This document shows positions 11,441-20,309 of a stretch of 64,000 nucleotides of DNA, one piece after another. Position 1 is the stretch's first letter, and every line of letters starts with the position of its first letter. The translations under genes and the position numbers were made by a program. The notes below the pieces were generated by a model. It was not told the DNA's origin and made no database searches. It saw nothing but the letters and a program-made list of their open reading frames with translations. Origin of the DNA: Candidatus Hydrogenedentota bacterium (lineage in GTDB: Bacteria; Hydrogenedentota; Hydrogenedentia; Hydrogenedentales; Hydrogenedentaceae); contig JAOAHN010000065.1 of the NCBI GenBank assembly GCA_026415215.1, positions 1 through 64,000 of the forward strand, in the 5' to 3' direction.

Positions 11441-11470
11441 GGGAGTATCGAATTGATACTCCCAATTTTT
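11441..11470 (+). terminator. Rho-independent terminator after the porin gene
   Basis: Perfect 9-bp stem GGGAGTATC (11441-11449) and GATACTCCC (11455-11463) with a 5-base loop, followed by AATTTTTATTTT. It lies 36 bp after the porin stop. Confidence 0.85.
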
Positions 11471-11559
11471 ATTTTGTATCTGGATTTAATAAAATTTTAC
11501 TTCAAGTGGGTTAGTTCTCAAGTCTTTTATTAACCTAAAAGTAGATGAGGATGATGCAG

Positions 11560-12126
11560 ATGAGGAGTATTTGTATATTTGCAGGCTCAAGCGATTTTGC
11601 AATAGACACATACAAAGAAGAGGTCGAAAAGTTGGCAGAGTACTTAGTCTCGAAGGGTGTAGATATTGTGTATGGGGCAGGAAGAGTAGGTTTAATGGGT
11701 GTTTTGTCTCGGAAAGTCCATTCACTCGGTGGAAAATTGATTGGAGTAGTCCCAGGGTATTTTAATACTTGGAGATTAGTTTTTGATGCCTGTAATGAAC
11801 TGATAGTAACCCGTGACCTTCAGGAGAGAAAATCTGTAATGGCAGGGAGGGCTGATGGTTTTTTAGTCTTACCAGGTGGTATTGGGACTCTCGATGAATT
11901 TGCGGAAGTCTTAGCGTGGAAGCAAGCGCACCAGCATCAAAAACCAATTTTCCTTATGAACCTTTACTCATTTTATGACCCGCTAATTTCTCTTTTTGAG
12001 AACATGCTTAAGAAGAACTTTGTTTTATCATCTCATATGAGTTTATTCAAAGTGTTTAATTCTACAGATGAGTTTATAGTATTTTCAGAGAGAGAAATTT
12101 TTGCAAAAGACCAGGTCTCGAGATGA
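11560..12126 (+). CDS. LOG family protein (cytokinin-type nucleoside 5'-monophosphate phosphoribohydrolase)
   Basis: 188 residues from the ATG at 11560, which has GAGG at 11547-11550; an upstream ATG at 11545 is in frame but poorly supported. The protein begins with SICIFAGSS, typical of the LOG/TIGR00730 Rossmann fold, and holds the two diagnostic motifs LQERKSVM and PGGIGTLDE, which bind the nucleotide phosphate. These enzymes release the base from AMP-like nucleotides or isopentenyl-AMP; the bacterial role is usually purine nucleotide salvage. It ends 7 bp before the next gene. Confidence 0.88.
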   Translation: MRSICIFAGSSDFAIDTYKEEVEKLAEYLVSKGVDIVYGAGRVGLMGVLSRKVHSLGGKLIGVVPGYFNTWRLVFDACNELIVTRDLQERKSVMAGRADGFLVLPGGIGTLDEFAEVLAWKQAHQHQKPIFLMNLYSFYDPLISLFENMLKKNFVLSSHMSLFKVFNSTDEFIVFSEREIFAKDQVSR

Positions 12127-12133
12127 GTATGTG

Positions 12134-14839
12134 ATGAAGAATAAAATTGATACCTCTGTTATTCTTACGATAGTGATATATTTGCTTTTCTTTTTCTCGG
12201 GAGCCACAGCTCTGGTTTATCAGATAGTTTGGACACGGAAGTGTATTCTTCTTTTAGGTAGCACTGCATACGCAATAAGTTCTGTATTAGGGATATTCTT
12301 TTTAGGGATTGGGATAGGCAGTATACTTGGGGGAAGATTAGCGAGTATTAGTAGAAATCCCTTGAGAATATATGGCATCTTAGAAGTTTTTATAGGTCTG
12401 TGGGCTTTGTTTATTTCTGAATGGCTTTCCTCTCCTTTCATAGTTATGAAGATATTCAAACTTGTACCATCCTCCGATTTCCTTATATATGCAATCCGAG
12501 TAAGTTTTGCTATATTCTGGTTCTTGTTTCCCTCAATATGTATGGGTATGACTTATCCTCTCCTTGCAAGATATGACTATATAACTGGGAAATTTGTCAA
12601 TGCTCATCTTTCTCTCCTCTATATGGCTAATACTATAGGGGCTACAGTAGGCGCTTTTATAGCGGGATTTGTTGCTATCCCGTATTGGGGTTACAATAAT
12701 GTGCTGTTAGTCGCAGTGATGATAAATGTGCTTGTGGGTGTTTTAGCATGGATGGTTAGTGTAGTAATTAAAGGGGTGTATTATAGTGAGAATGAAGATT
12801 CGAACTTTGTGAAGGTTAGCTCGGCAACCGAAGGTAAGAGCATCGAGCCAATTGCGTATCTGGGTGTTTTTCTATCGGGTTTTTGTTCAGTAGCTTTAGA
12901 GGTGTTATGGACCCGTATTTTGATAATGATTTTTTTAGGCACAACTTATGCATATTCATCTGTTCTCGTATCTGTTCTTGCAGGTATAAGTTTGGGCTCG
13001 CTTCTCCTTTCTTTAGTTATGAAAAGATTAAAATTTAGTTTGTCAGGTCTTGGTTTTGGATATTTTGCTTGTGGTTTGTTCATTTTGCTGACAACAGTGT
13101 ATATTTCCTATTTACCCACAGTGGTTCAAATATACGGTTTGGAAACATCTACGGACTGGTCTCGAGCCATTTTGGGAAAATTCTTTCTAATCTTTCTTGT
13201 TTTGGTAGTTCCTATGTTAGCATTTGGTTTTACCTTCCCGTATGCGCTCTCCATAATAAGGAGTGTTAGTTCCGTTCCGTATTACTCTATAGGGAAAGCC
13301 TACGGATTAAACACGGTAGGAAGTATCCTTGGATCAGTATTTGGAGGATTTATTATACTGCCACTTATGGGGTGCGAATTTGGTATAAAGCTGTTGGGCT
13401 TAACTCTTGCCCTGTTTGGGATAGTAATTTCGTTATTTGGGAACAAAGGAAAACGAGTGGCTTTTTTAGGCAGTGCATCTGTCTTAGGTTTATGTTTATC
13501 TATTTTACCTTCCTCAGTTATGAAAGAAATTAATAAGTTCTATCTTCCAACTTCTCACAAACTGATGTATTTTTCTGAAGGTGTAGAGGGCACCGTGGCT
13601 GTGAGTGCACCACCAGTTCTTTCTTCAGAAGATGAAAGGGTCCTATGGATTAATAGAGTCCAAGCGACTACAGCCGTTGAGAAAGGTGTCCATATGAACA
13701 GGTTTCAAGGAATACTTCCTTGGTTGTTTGACAGAAATCCCCGAAGTGCACTTTTTATGTGTTTTGGATCTGGTATCACCTGTGGCACACTTGCAGTAAG
13801 TGGCTTTGAAAAGGTTGATGCAGTTGAAATTTCACCAGAGGTTATAGAAGCAAGTAAATGTTTTTCTGATAAAAACCTTGATGTATTGAGTAGACCTAAT
13901 GTTAAAGTTCATATAGATGATGCTCGAAACTTTTTAATCCGTTCCAAAGAGAAATATGATTTCATTACATTAGAGCCTATGCCCTTGGCACTTGCTGGGG
14001 TCTCTGTTTTTTACAGTGAGGATTTTTATAATTTTTGTATGAATGCGATGAATAGTGAAGGTATGATGTCTCAATGGGTGCCCTTCCACAGTACGGACCC
14101 TTTCATTGTTAAGTCCGTTGTTGCAACCTTTTTAAGGGTCTTCCCTGAAGCCAAAGCTTTCTTTGTTAATTCAGACCTTTTCATTGTTGGTTCTAAGAAA
14201 TCATTAGTTTTGGATCCACAGGGTTTAAAGGAGAAATTAAGGGTTAATAAGGAACTTGAGCAAGCCTTGTATGAAGCGAGGTTTCGAGATGTTGAGGAAA
14301 TATTTGCTACTTTCGTTATGGATAGGGAGGCTCTTATAAAATTTTCAAAGGGTGGGAGAATAATTACTGACAGAACACCGTGGGTGGAGTTTTCTTCTCC
14401 AAAATATATCTACTATCGTGGATCGGTTCCTGCGAATATTCGCAATTTAATAGAGTGTTATACTTTTATAGAGAGGGTGCTAAAGATAGATAATGCTGAT
14501 TCTGCAATCCTAACCTCAGTTATCCAAAGGCATAAGTCTCACTATTCTGATCTGGAAGGTATTATTAGATACTATGAGGGATTTATAATAAGTGATGACA
14601 TTCGGAAGCCTTTCTTGAATTCCTTAAGTATAGATCCGAAAAATAGACAAGCAAAGTATTACTTGCGAGTTATATCAAAGACACAAATAGAAAAATACCT
14701 TATATGGGAAGAGGAAGAAAAGGTAAAGCAAATTTTGGCGGAAGTGACTCCTTATTTGAAGGATGATGAAGAGTGGAATGAATGGTTAAGTTCAAAAAAT
14801 ATTCCAATGTCTCTACCAGAGAATAAAGGGGGGATATGA
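12134..14839 (+). CDS. Fused multi-pass membrane protein / spermidine-synthase-like methyltransferase fold
   Basis: 901 residues from ATG 12134 (an upstream in-frame TTG would overlap the LOG gene). The first ~510 residues hold about fourteen membrane helices in two repeats, each starting SG-x-x-x-L-x-x-Q-x-x-W-T-R (FFFSGATALVYQIVWTRK; FLSGFCSVALEVLWTR). Residues about 500-760 resemble SpeE: nucleotide loop FGSGITCG near 544, acidic VEIS after the second strand. The aminopropyltransferase Asp motif is replaced by LEPMPLALAGVSVFYSEDFY, the form usual in fused MFS/spermidine-synthase proteins of unknown activity. A ~150-residue helical C-terminal tail follows. Function not known. Confidence 0.75.
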   Translation: MKNKIDTSVILTIVIYLLFFFSGATALVYQIVWTRKCILLLGSTAYAISSVLGIFFLGIGIGSILGGRLASISRNPLRIYGILEVFIGLWALFISEWLSSPFIVMKIFKLVPSSDFLIYAIRVSFAIFWFLFPSICMGMTYPLLARYDYITGKFVNAHLSLLYMANTIGATVGAFIAGFVAIPYWGYNNVLLVAVMINVLVGVLAWMVSVVIKGVYYSENEDSNFVKVSSATEGKSIEPIAYLGVFLSGFCSVALEVLWTRILIMIFLGTTYAYSSVLVSVLAGISLGSLLLSLVMKRLKFSLSGLGFGYFACGLFILLTTVYISYLPTVVQIYGLETSTDWSRAILGKFFLIFLVLVVPMLAFGFTFPYALSIIRSVSSVPYYSIGKAYGLNTVGSILGSVFGGFIILPLMGCEFGIKLLGLTLALFGIVISLFGNKGKRVAFLGSASVLGLCLSILPSSVMKEINKFYLPTSHKLMYFSEGVEGTVAVSAPPVLSSEDERVLWINRVQATTAVEKGVHMNRFQGILPWLFDRNPRSALFMCFGSGITCGTLAVSGFEKVDAVEISPEVIEASKCFSDKNLDVLSRPNVKVHIDDARNFLIRSKEKYDFITLEPMPLALAGVSVFYSEDFYNFCMNAMNSEGMMSQWVPFHSTDPFIVKSVVATFLRVFPEAKAFFVNSDLFIVGSKKSLVLDPQGLKEKLRVNKELEQALYEARFRDVEEIFATFVMDREALIKFSKGGRIITDRTPWVEFSSPKYIYYRGSVPANIRNLIECYTFIERVLKIDNADSAILTSVIQRHKSHYSDLEGIIRYYEGFIISDDIRKPFLNSLSIDPKNRQAKYYLRVISKTQIEKYLIWEEEEKVKQILAEVTPYLKDDEEWNEWLSSKNIPMSLPENKGGI

Positions 14840-14855
14840 AACTTAAAAGATGAGT

Positions 14856-15026
14856 CTAACTTTCATGGGGAAAAGAATGTGAATTAATATTTTCTTCGTC
14901 CTCTTCCTCAGCCCCCGGTATTATTAAATTTTTACTTGTTAGAATTTTATAAAAACAGTATATGTTCAGGATTATAATTATTGCCCATACTATGAACATA
15001 TATATATATGAATACCAAGTCATCAT
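14856..15026 (-). CDS. Small one-helix membrane protein, MetS-like putative small subunit of the NSS transporter
   Basis: 56 residues, beginning 18 bp after the symporter stop with a consensus AAGGAG ribosome-binding site (complement of 15036-15041). Residues about 7-26 are one hydrophobic helix (YIYMFIVWAIIIILNIY), followed by a polar, acidic tail (PGAEEEDEENIN). Corynebacterium MetP and related NSS methionine/alanine importers need a short one-helix partner, MetS, encoded immediately downstream; size, topology and position match. Sequence similarity is too short to judge by eye, so the subunit role is inferred from context. Its end is convergent with the spermidine-synthase-like gene, 16 bp away. 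Confidence 0.65.
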   Translation of the reverse strand: MMTWYSYIYMFIVWAIIIILNIYCFYKILTSKNLIIPGAEEEDEENINSHSFPHES

Positions 15027-15044
15027 AGTGGATACTCCTTTTAA

Positions 15045-16634
15045 CTATACTTGGTTGATGTTTTCGTTTTCCTCATCCTCAAAGAATTTAGGATGAGTTT
15101 GCCAAGCATACCAAACGCCCCAAATTAAGAATAAAGTTACGCTTAATATCATTATTCTTGCTAACCATAAGTATGGCACATCCTCAGGAGCTACATATTT
15201 CATTGAAATTTTTTCCAGGAGTCCATCGTAACAATACCACAATACTAAACCTACAGAGAAAACGGGTGTTACATATTTCATTATATAGTAATAAATCCTT
15301 GGAACTCGTAACTCGGCTCCTTGGTGTAGTTCTTTCCACCCTTTGTCTACTCCGAAAATCCAGGAGAATATAACCGTCTCAATCGCTACGAAGAGGACTA
15401 AGCCAAAGGTTCCCATCCAGTAGTCGAGTTCGTCTAAGACTTTGTGATGGTTAAATAAAATAACTGGTTGCATAAATACGAAAGCAAAAAATGACACCAA
15501 TAGAACACCAACACGCCTATCTATTTGGAGCTCATCTTCTAAAAATACTAACAGTGGTGTAAACATAGCCATACTTGAGGTAAGCCCAGCAAGGAAGAGT
15601 AATATAAACCACATAACCCCGAATATTTCTCCGTAGGGAATTTGCTCAAAAATTAGAGGAAGAGCATAAAAGCCTATTGCAAATGTTCCATCAGTGGCGA
15701 CTATCTCTCTTGTCTTTTCTACGCCGAAGAAAACTACAGCTGCGGGGATTACTATAGAGCCACCAAGTATTACCTCGACGAACTCATTTGTCATACAAGC
15801 GGTGAGTCCATTGAGAGTAAGGTCGTGTTTCTTTTTTAAGTAGCTTGCATAGGTGTGAACCATTCCTAATCCTACACTGAGGGTGAAGAAGATTTGGCCC
15901 GTAGCAGAAATCCAAACATGTGGTCGTGTTAGTGTTTTTAAGTCGTTTAGGGTTAGACGCCATATTTGTGCTAATCCATGACTGACGGTTTGGTCCTCGC
16001 CCCTTGGAGGGAGGGTAAGCACCCTCACTGTGAGTATTATACCGAGTACTATTAGGATTGGCATACAGTATTTAGCCACAATTTCAATACCTTTAGATAT
16101 GCCCCTACTCAATACAAATATGTTCATTGCGAAGGCTATTAAAAAAAATGTGTAGGAGATACTGCTAAAACTTATCAAATTGGCGTTTGTAGTGCCGACA
16201 TAAGAGCCAAATGCTAATTTCATTTCTTCGTAGGCATGCTTTCCCCTGAGCATCCCTGTGGCCATTTGCCAAGCATATCCAAGAGCCCAAGACTCGATGT
16301 AAATGTAGTAGATTCCCACCATTGCAGGCAATAGAATTCCAAATATACCGAGGTACTTAGATACTGGATGTTTCCATAAGCGATAAAACATTCCTGGAGT
16401 AGTGCCATGCTTAAATGCGCCTCCTCTCCTTCCTATACTCCATTCTATCCACGCAAGGGGTATTCCTATAAGAATCAAGGCTATAAAGTATGGAATCATG
16501 AAAGCACCGCCGTAAGGAACAGCCTGTCCAGGAAAGCGAAGAAAGTTGCCAAGCCCCACCGCATTTCCCGCCATTGCCATGACTAAACCGAAACGACTAC
16601 CCCAGCCTAATTCTTTAGGAGGTTCTCTTCGCAT
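15045..16634 (-). CDS. Sodium-dependent symporter of the neurotransmitter:sodium symporter (NSS/SNF) family
   Basis: 529 residues with twelve predicted helices. The N-terminal GNAVGLGNFLRFP and PYGGAFMIPYF motifs of helix 1 and 2 are the NSS sodium- and substrate-binding signature. Members import amino acids with Na+ across the inner membrane. Start ATG has GGTGGG upstream. The gene is followed directly by a one-helix protein resembling MetS, which points to a hydrophobic amino acid importer of the MetPS type. It diverges from the photolyase gene over a 97-bp gap that holds an operator-like inverted repeat. Confidence 0.92.
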   Translation of the reverse strand: MRREPPKELGWGSRFGLVMAMAGNAVGLGNFLRFPGQAVPYGGAFMIPYFIALILIGIPLAWIEWSIGRRGGAFKHGTTPGMFYRLWKHPVSKYLGIFGILLPAMVGIYYIYIESWALGYAWQMATGMLRGKHAYEEMKLAFGSYVGTTNANLISFSSISYTFFLIAFAMNIFVLSRGISKGIEIVAKYCMPILIVLGIILTVRVLTLPPRGEDQTVSHGLAQIWRLTLNDLKTLTRPHVWISATGQIFFTLSVGLGMVHTYASYLKKKHDLTLNGLTACMTNEFVEVILGGSIVIPAAVVFFGVEKTREIVATDGTFAIGFYALPLIFEQIPYGEIFGVMWFILLFLAGLTSSMAMFTPLLVFLEDELQIDRRVGVLLVSFFAFVFMQPVILFNHHKVLDELDYWMGTFGLVLFVAIETVIFSWIFGVDKGWKELHQGAELRVPRIYYYIMKYVTPVFSVGLVLWYCYDGLLEKISMKYVAPEDVPYLWLARIMILSVTLFLIWGVWYAWQTHPKFFEDEENENINQV

Positions 16635-16684
16635 ATAAATCCCACCTTAACCTTACAAAGTTAATAAATTAAGTGAAAAATTAT

Positions 16685-16702
16685 ACAATATTACAATATT
16701 GT
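16685..16702. repeat. Operator-like inverted repeat between NSS symporter and photolyase genes
   Basis: ACAATATT (16685-16692), 2-bp centre, AATATTGT (16695-16702), a perfect 8-bp dyad. It is in the divergent promoter region; a TATAAT-like -10 for the symporter (complement of 16680-16685) touches the left arm. A dimeric repressor site is a reasonable reading, but no regulator is identified. Confidence 0.4.
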
Positions 16703-16731
16703 CTATAAAAATTTGATTTTGGAGGGGTAGA

Positions 16732-18141
16732 ATGGTTGAGAAACCTTATAAGTTAGGAATTTTTATATTTAGAAGGGATTTAAGATTGCATGACAACTCC
16801 GCATTGTTGTTAGCTGGAAAATTATGTCATAAAGTTCTACCGTGCTTTATATTTGATCCAAGACAAATTGAGAATAATCCGTATAGGGGGGAATTTGCAG
16901 TTCAATTTATGTTAGAGAGTATAGAGGATTTAAGTAGCGAAATAGAGAAAGTGGGAGGAAAACTATTTTTGTTCTACGGCTATCCTCATGAGGTGATAAC
17001 GCAGTTGATTAATAAGCTCAATGCGGATTCAGTATTCATAAACAACGATTATACACCCTTTTCTAAAGAAAGGGATGAGCAAATCAAGATTAGTGCAAAA
17101 GAGAGAGGAGTACCTTTATACTCCAGAGATGATGTGTTACTTACCTCCCCAGATGCAATTCTAAAGGAAGATGGCTCTCCAATTATAGTGTTCAGCAGGT
17201 TTTATAAAAGGGCAATAGAAAATGTACCAGTTCCTGAACCAGTTAGACTAAAAGATGTTAATTGGTTTAAAGAGCAAATAGGTTCGGAGGTTTTCCAGAG
17301 TCTCTTTGGTAAGGTTCTCAAAAGCTATAATAACTCTGTGCCGGTAAAAGGAGGGAGGAAGTCAGGTTTAGATATTTTGAGGCGGGCTTATGGTCTATAT
17401 AATTATGGGGAGAGCCATGATATGCTTGACGAGGATGGGACGACCATGCTCTCTCCCTATCTTAAATTTGGATGTCTATCAGTAAGAGAAGTTTACTGGG
17501 GGCTTAAATTGAATCACCCGGATCCAACTCCTATAATACGCCAACTATATTGGCGAGATTTTTTTACACTGATAGCAAACCATTATCCTGAAGTATTCGG
17601 TAGGGAATTCAATAGGTTATATAGGGGGATATGGTGGAGTGAGGATGTGGATTTATTCCGTAAATGGAGTGAGGGGTTAACAGGTTTTCCTATCGTTGAT
17701 GCAGGAATTCGTGAGTTAGTTCAGACTGGATGGATGCACAATAGAGCACGATTGATAACTGCTTCTTTTTTTACTAAAGACTTGCACTTGAATTGGAGAT
17801 TGGGTGAGAAATTTTTTGCTAATTACCTTGTTGATTATGACCCATCGGTAAATAACGGTAATTGGCAGTGGTGTGCGGGAACAGGGTGCGATGCTCAACC
17901 TTATTTTCGTATTTTTAATCCATGGCTTCAGGCAAGAAAATTTGACCCTCGTGCTAAATACATAAAAAAGTGGGTTCCTGAGTTAAGAGACCTGTCAACC
18001 GATGAGATTCATAACTGGGACAAAGTATCAGAAATGGGATTGCACAAGAGGAATTATCCTGCTCCCTTTGTGAATCATTATGAGGAGTCAGAAAAAACAA
18101 AACTTATCTTTAAAGAGTATGTGAAAAGAAAGGAGGGCTAA
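16732..18141 (+). CDS. phr: Deoxyribodipyrimidine photolyase (cryptochrome/photolyase family)
   Basis: 469 residues. Repairs cyclobutane pyrimidine dimers with blue light and FADH-. The N-terminal antenna domain starts LGIFIFRRDLRLHDN; the FAD-binding domain contains LYWRDFF, GWMHNRARLITASFF and the hallmark NNGNWQWCAGTGCDAQPYFRIFNP near residue 370, with the Asn and Trp residues that contact FAD and substrate. Ribosome-binding site GGAGGGG lies 5 bp before the start. Ends 2 bp from the convergent sulfatase-like gene. A light-exposed habitat at least part of the time is suggested. Confidence 0.95.
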   Translation: MVEKPYKLGIFIFRRDLRLHDNSALLLAGKLCHKVLPCFIFDPRQIENNPYRGEFAVQFMLESIEDLSSEIEKVGGKLFLFYGYPHEVITQLINKLNADSVFINNDYTPFSKERDEQIKISAKERGVPLYSRDDVLLTSPDAILKEDGSPIIVFSRFYKRAIENVPVPEPVRLKDVNWFKEQIGSEVFQSLFGKVLKSYNNSVPVKGGRKSGLDILRRAYGLYNYGESHDMLDEDGTTMLSPYLKFGCLSVREVYWGLKLNHPDPTPIIRQLYWRDFFTLIANHYPEVFGREFNRLYRGIWWSEDVDLFRKWSEGLTGFPIVDAGIRELVQTGWMHNRARLITASFFTKDLHLNWRLGEKFFANYLVDYDPSVNNGNWQWCAGTGCDAQPYFRIFNPWLQARKFDPRAKYIKKWVPELRDLSTDEIHNWDKVSEMGLHKRNYPAPFVNHYEESEKTKLIFKEYVKRKEG

Positions 18142-18143
18142 TC

Positions 18144-19556
18144 TTAATTTCCCAGGTATCCTAAAGATTCGAGCTGAGACTTTATGTCGGTGGTGAGCTC
18201 TGTAGTATTGACACCTGTATACTCAATATTAGTAATATAGTTCTTCATCTCATTCAACAAGTATTTAACTATCTCTTCGTTGGTTTTACTTATATTAACC
18301 ATTTCTTTACTGTCTTCTTCGAGATTATACAATTCAATTTCACCCGTAATTATGTTTTCAATAAGTTTCCAGGGGAACTTTATAATACCTCTTAATTGAA
18401 TATTAAGTTCTCTCCAGGGTCCCCAAGTTACCATGTAGGAAGAAATATCTTCGCTCTCTCCAATTGTTAGCATATCTCGTTCTTCGAATTGAGGGGGAGT
18501 GGGAATGTTAGATAGTCTTAGTATAGTGTTTGCTAACCCTGCTGTGGAAACCGGCTTAGTAATATTTTTGGGTGGGGCATTCCATCCGTGTATGATTACT
18601 GGAACCCTGACCTGCTCCTCATATAGTGTTGTGCCGTGCCCTACGCAATTGTGCTCCCAAAACTCCTCTCCGTGGTCTGAAAGTATAATGAAGATAGTTT
18701 TGGGGTAGTTTCGCTTAATGAACTCTACTATTTTTTGTACTTCTGTATCAACATACAAAACTTCGCCGAGATATAGCCTGTGCAATTCTTGTTTTCCCGC
18801 GTTAGAGTATTCAAAGTTGGGAGGTTCCGCTTTGGTTTTAGTTCTATATTTAATTAGGTCTGTTAAATACTCCATATACTTATGGGGCTTGGTCCATTCT
18901 CTCTCTTCTTCTGATAAAATTTGTTCATTTGCTACCTTTTCTAAGATTTCCATAGGAGGAGAATAAGGGGCATGGGGATCTAAATAATGTAAGTACAAGA
19001 AAAAAGGGGACTTAGCATTACTTAATATTTCTTTGGCCTTTTGGGTAACCGTGGAGGCTACCGCACCGAGTAAGAAATGGTAGTTTTCTGGATTAAATCC
19101 TTGTGCGAACCCCAGTTGTGGTACAAGGTTACCATTTGTTTGTACAGCGTAGGTTTCATATCCATACTGAGATAAATATTCAGGAAGTGTCAAGTACTTC
19201 TCAGGAAGAACATCGCTTGTGGGTTTATTCGGATCTTCATTTATTGTGCTATACCTTACCTGATGCTTTTCAGGGGAGATTCCTGTAAAAAGTGTTGCCA
19301 TTGTTGGTTTAGTCCAACTACAAGGAGTAACAGCATCGGAGAAATATATCGAATTTTCTGCCAAAGATGACAGAAAAGGGGTAATTGGATGAGGTTTCAA
19401 TGATGGGTCTACACAATCTGCTCGAAGGGTATCTATGAGTATAAAAACTATATTAGGATAAGGGGGTATTATTTTTTTTATGTAATGACCTGCCCAGATA
19501 AAAGTGAATCCAACTATTATCAGTACGCATACTAATATTTTCTGGGTTTTATTCAT
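18144..19556 (-). CDS. Membrane-anchored sulfatase-superfamily hydrolase/phosphotransferase with Thr nucleophile
   Basis: 470 residues. One N-terminal helix (residues about 8-24) anchors an alkaline-phosphatase-fold catalytic domain in the periplasm. Metal ligands are seen in NIVFILIDTLRAD and in ILSDHGEEF. The family active-site block reads TKPTMATLFTG: at the nucleophile position is Thr82, not Cys or Ser, and the following Arg of C-x-P-x-R is Met. It is therefore not a formylglycine sulfatase; such Thr versions occur in phosphoglycerol and phosphoethanolamine transferases. Substrate unknown. It is followed (upstream, same strand) by the nitrilase-fold gene at 24 bp. Confidence 0.75.
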   Translation of the reverse strand: MNKTQKILVCVLIIVGFTFIWAGHYIKKIIPPYPNIVFILIDTLRADCVDPSLKPHPITPFLSSLAENSIYFSDAVTPCSWTKPTMATLFTGISPEKHQVRYSTINEDPNKPTSDVLPEKYLTLPEYLSQYGYETYAVQTNGNLVPQLGFAQGFNPENYHFLLGAVASTVTQKAKEILSNAKSPFFLYLHYLDPHAPYSPPMEILEKVANEQILSEEEREWTKPHKYMEYLTDLIKYRTKTKAEPPNFEYSNAGKQELHRLYLGEVLYVDTEVQKIVEFIKRNYPKTIFIILSDHGEEFWEHNCVGHGTTLYEEQVRVPVIIHGWNAPPKNITKPVSTAGLANTILRLSNIPTPPQFEERDMLTIGESEDISSYMVTWGPWRELNIQLRGIIKFPWKLIENIITGEIELYNLEEDSKEMVNISKTNEEIVKYLLNEMKNYITNIEYTGVNTTELTTDIKSQLESLGYLGN

Positions 19557-19580
19557 TATGTTTTTGGGTAATCGTATTAC

Positions 19581-20309
19581 TTACTCTGTTTCAATCTGGA
19601 GATCATAAACAAAAGTATGCTCTCCCTGGAGGGGACATTGAACTATCCATTTACCTTCAGGGGACATTATCCCAGAAGGGGAATTTATTACTCCATGAAT
19701 AGATGCGGCGTTCACGGTTACTATATAACACCTACTTTCTTTTGCTCTAAGTCTCAGATTAATATCATAATAAGGCAAATAAGTTTGGTCAATGCCTGTG
19801 TTTGCGAGATGGAATATCAGTTGCGCGCCTCTCTTACCGAGTTGGTAAGATAAGCGAGGATCTGGGTAGGGCCCAAATCCAGGTGCTACCCATAGGTCGT
19901 TACCTATCAGGCATCCAAATACAACCCCTTTATACTTGAACAACCTTAGTTCTTCTCCTGGTCTACACCATTTTCGATCTTCTTCAGTTGGGACGAGTTT
20001 TTCTTGGGTTCCGAGTAATTTGCCCTCATCGGTATATATACGACACTGAATATATGTATGTCCGTCTTTTCTAACTCCAGTTCCAATTATTGCACATACA
20101 TAATTTTTTTTGCAGGCGGAGGCGATTTGTTTCCAAGCTTCTGTAGTTCTGGTATCGCTAAAATTGTTGTTGTATCCTGTAAGGCTCATTTCAGGGAAAA
20201 CTATTATGTCACAGTTGCCTGCTTCTATATGCTCGAGTATCTTTGGAAGGTTTTCCTTTTTGCTCTCGCCAACTTTCATCTGCACACCTTTTATTCTCAG
20301 CGTTTTCAT
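19581..20309 (-). CDS. Nitrilase/carbon-nitrogen hydrolase-fold protein lacking the catalytic Cys
   Basis: 242 residues. Start ATG has GAGGTAAGT upstream. The catalytic Glu (E40, FPEMSLTGY) and Lys (K104, EKLVPTEEDRKW) of the nitrilase Glu-Lys-Cys triad are present. Where the family has I-C-x-D, this protein has FGCLIGNDLW, so the nucleophile position (136) is Gly; a Cys at 133 is three residues too early. It may be inactive, use another residue, or act as a binding protein. Probably cotranscribed with the sulfatase-like gene. Confidence 0.7.
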   Translation of the reverse strand: MKTLRIKGVQMKVGESKKENLPKILEHIEAGNCDIIVFPEMSLTGYNNNFSDTRTTEAWKQIASACKKNYVCAIIGTGVRKDGHTYIQCRIYTDEGKLLGTQEKLVPTEEDRKWCRPGEELRLFKYKGVVFGCLIGNDLWVAPGFGPYPDPRLSYQLGKRGAQLIFHLANTGIDQTYLPYYDINLRLRAKESRCYIVTVNAASIHGVINSPSGIMSPEGKWIVQCPLQGEHTFVYDLQIETE

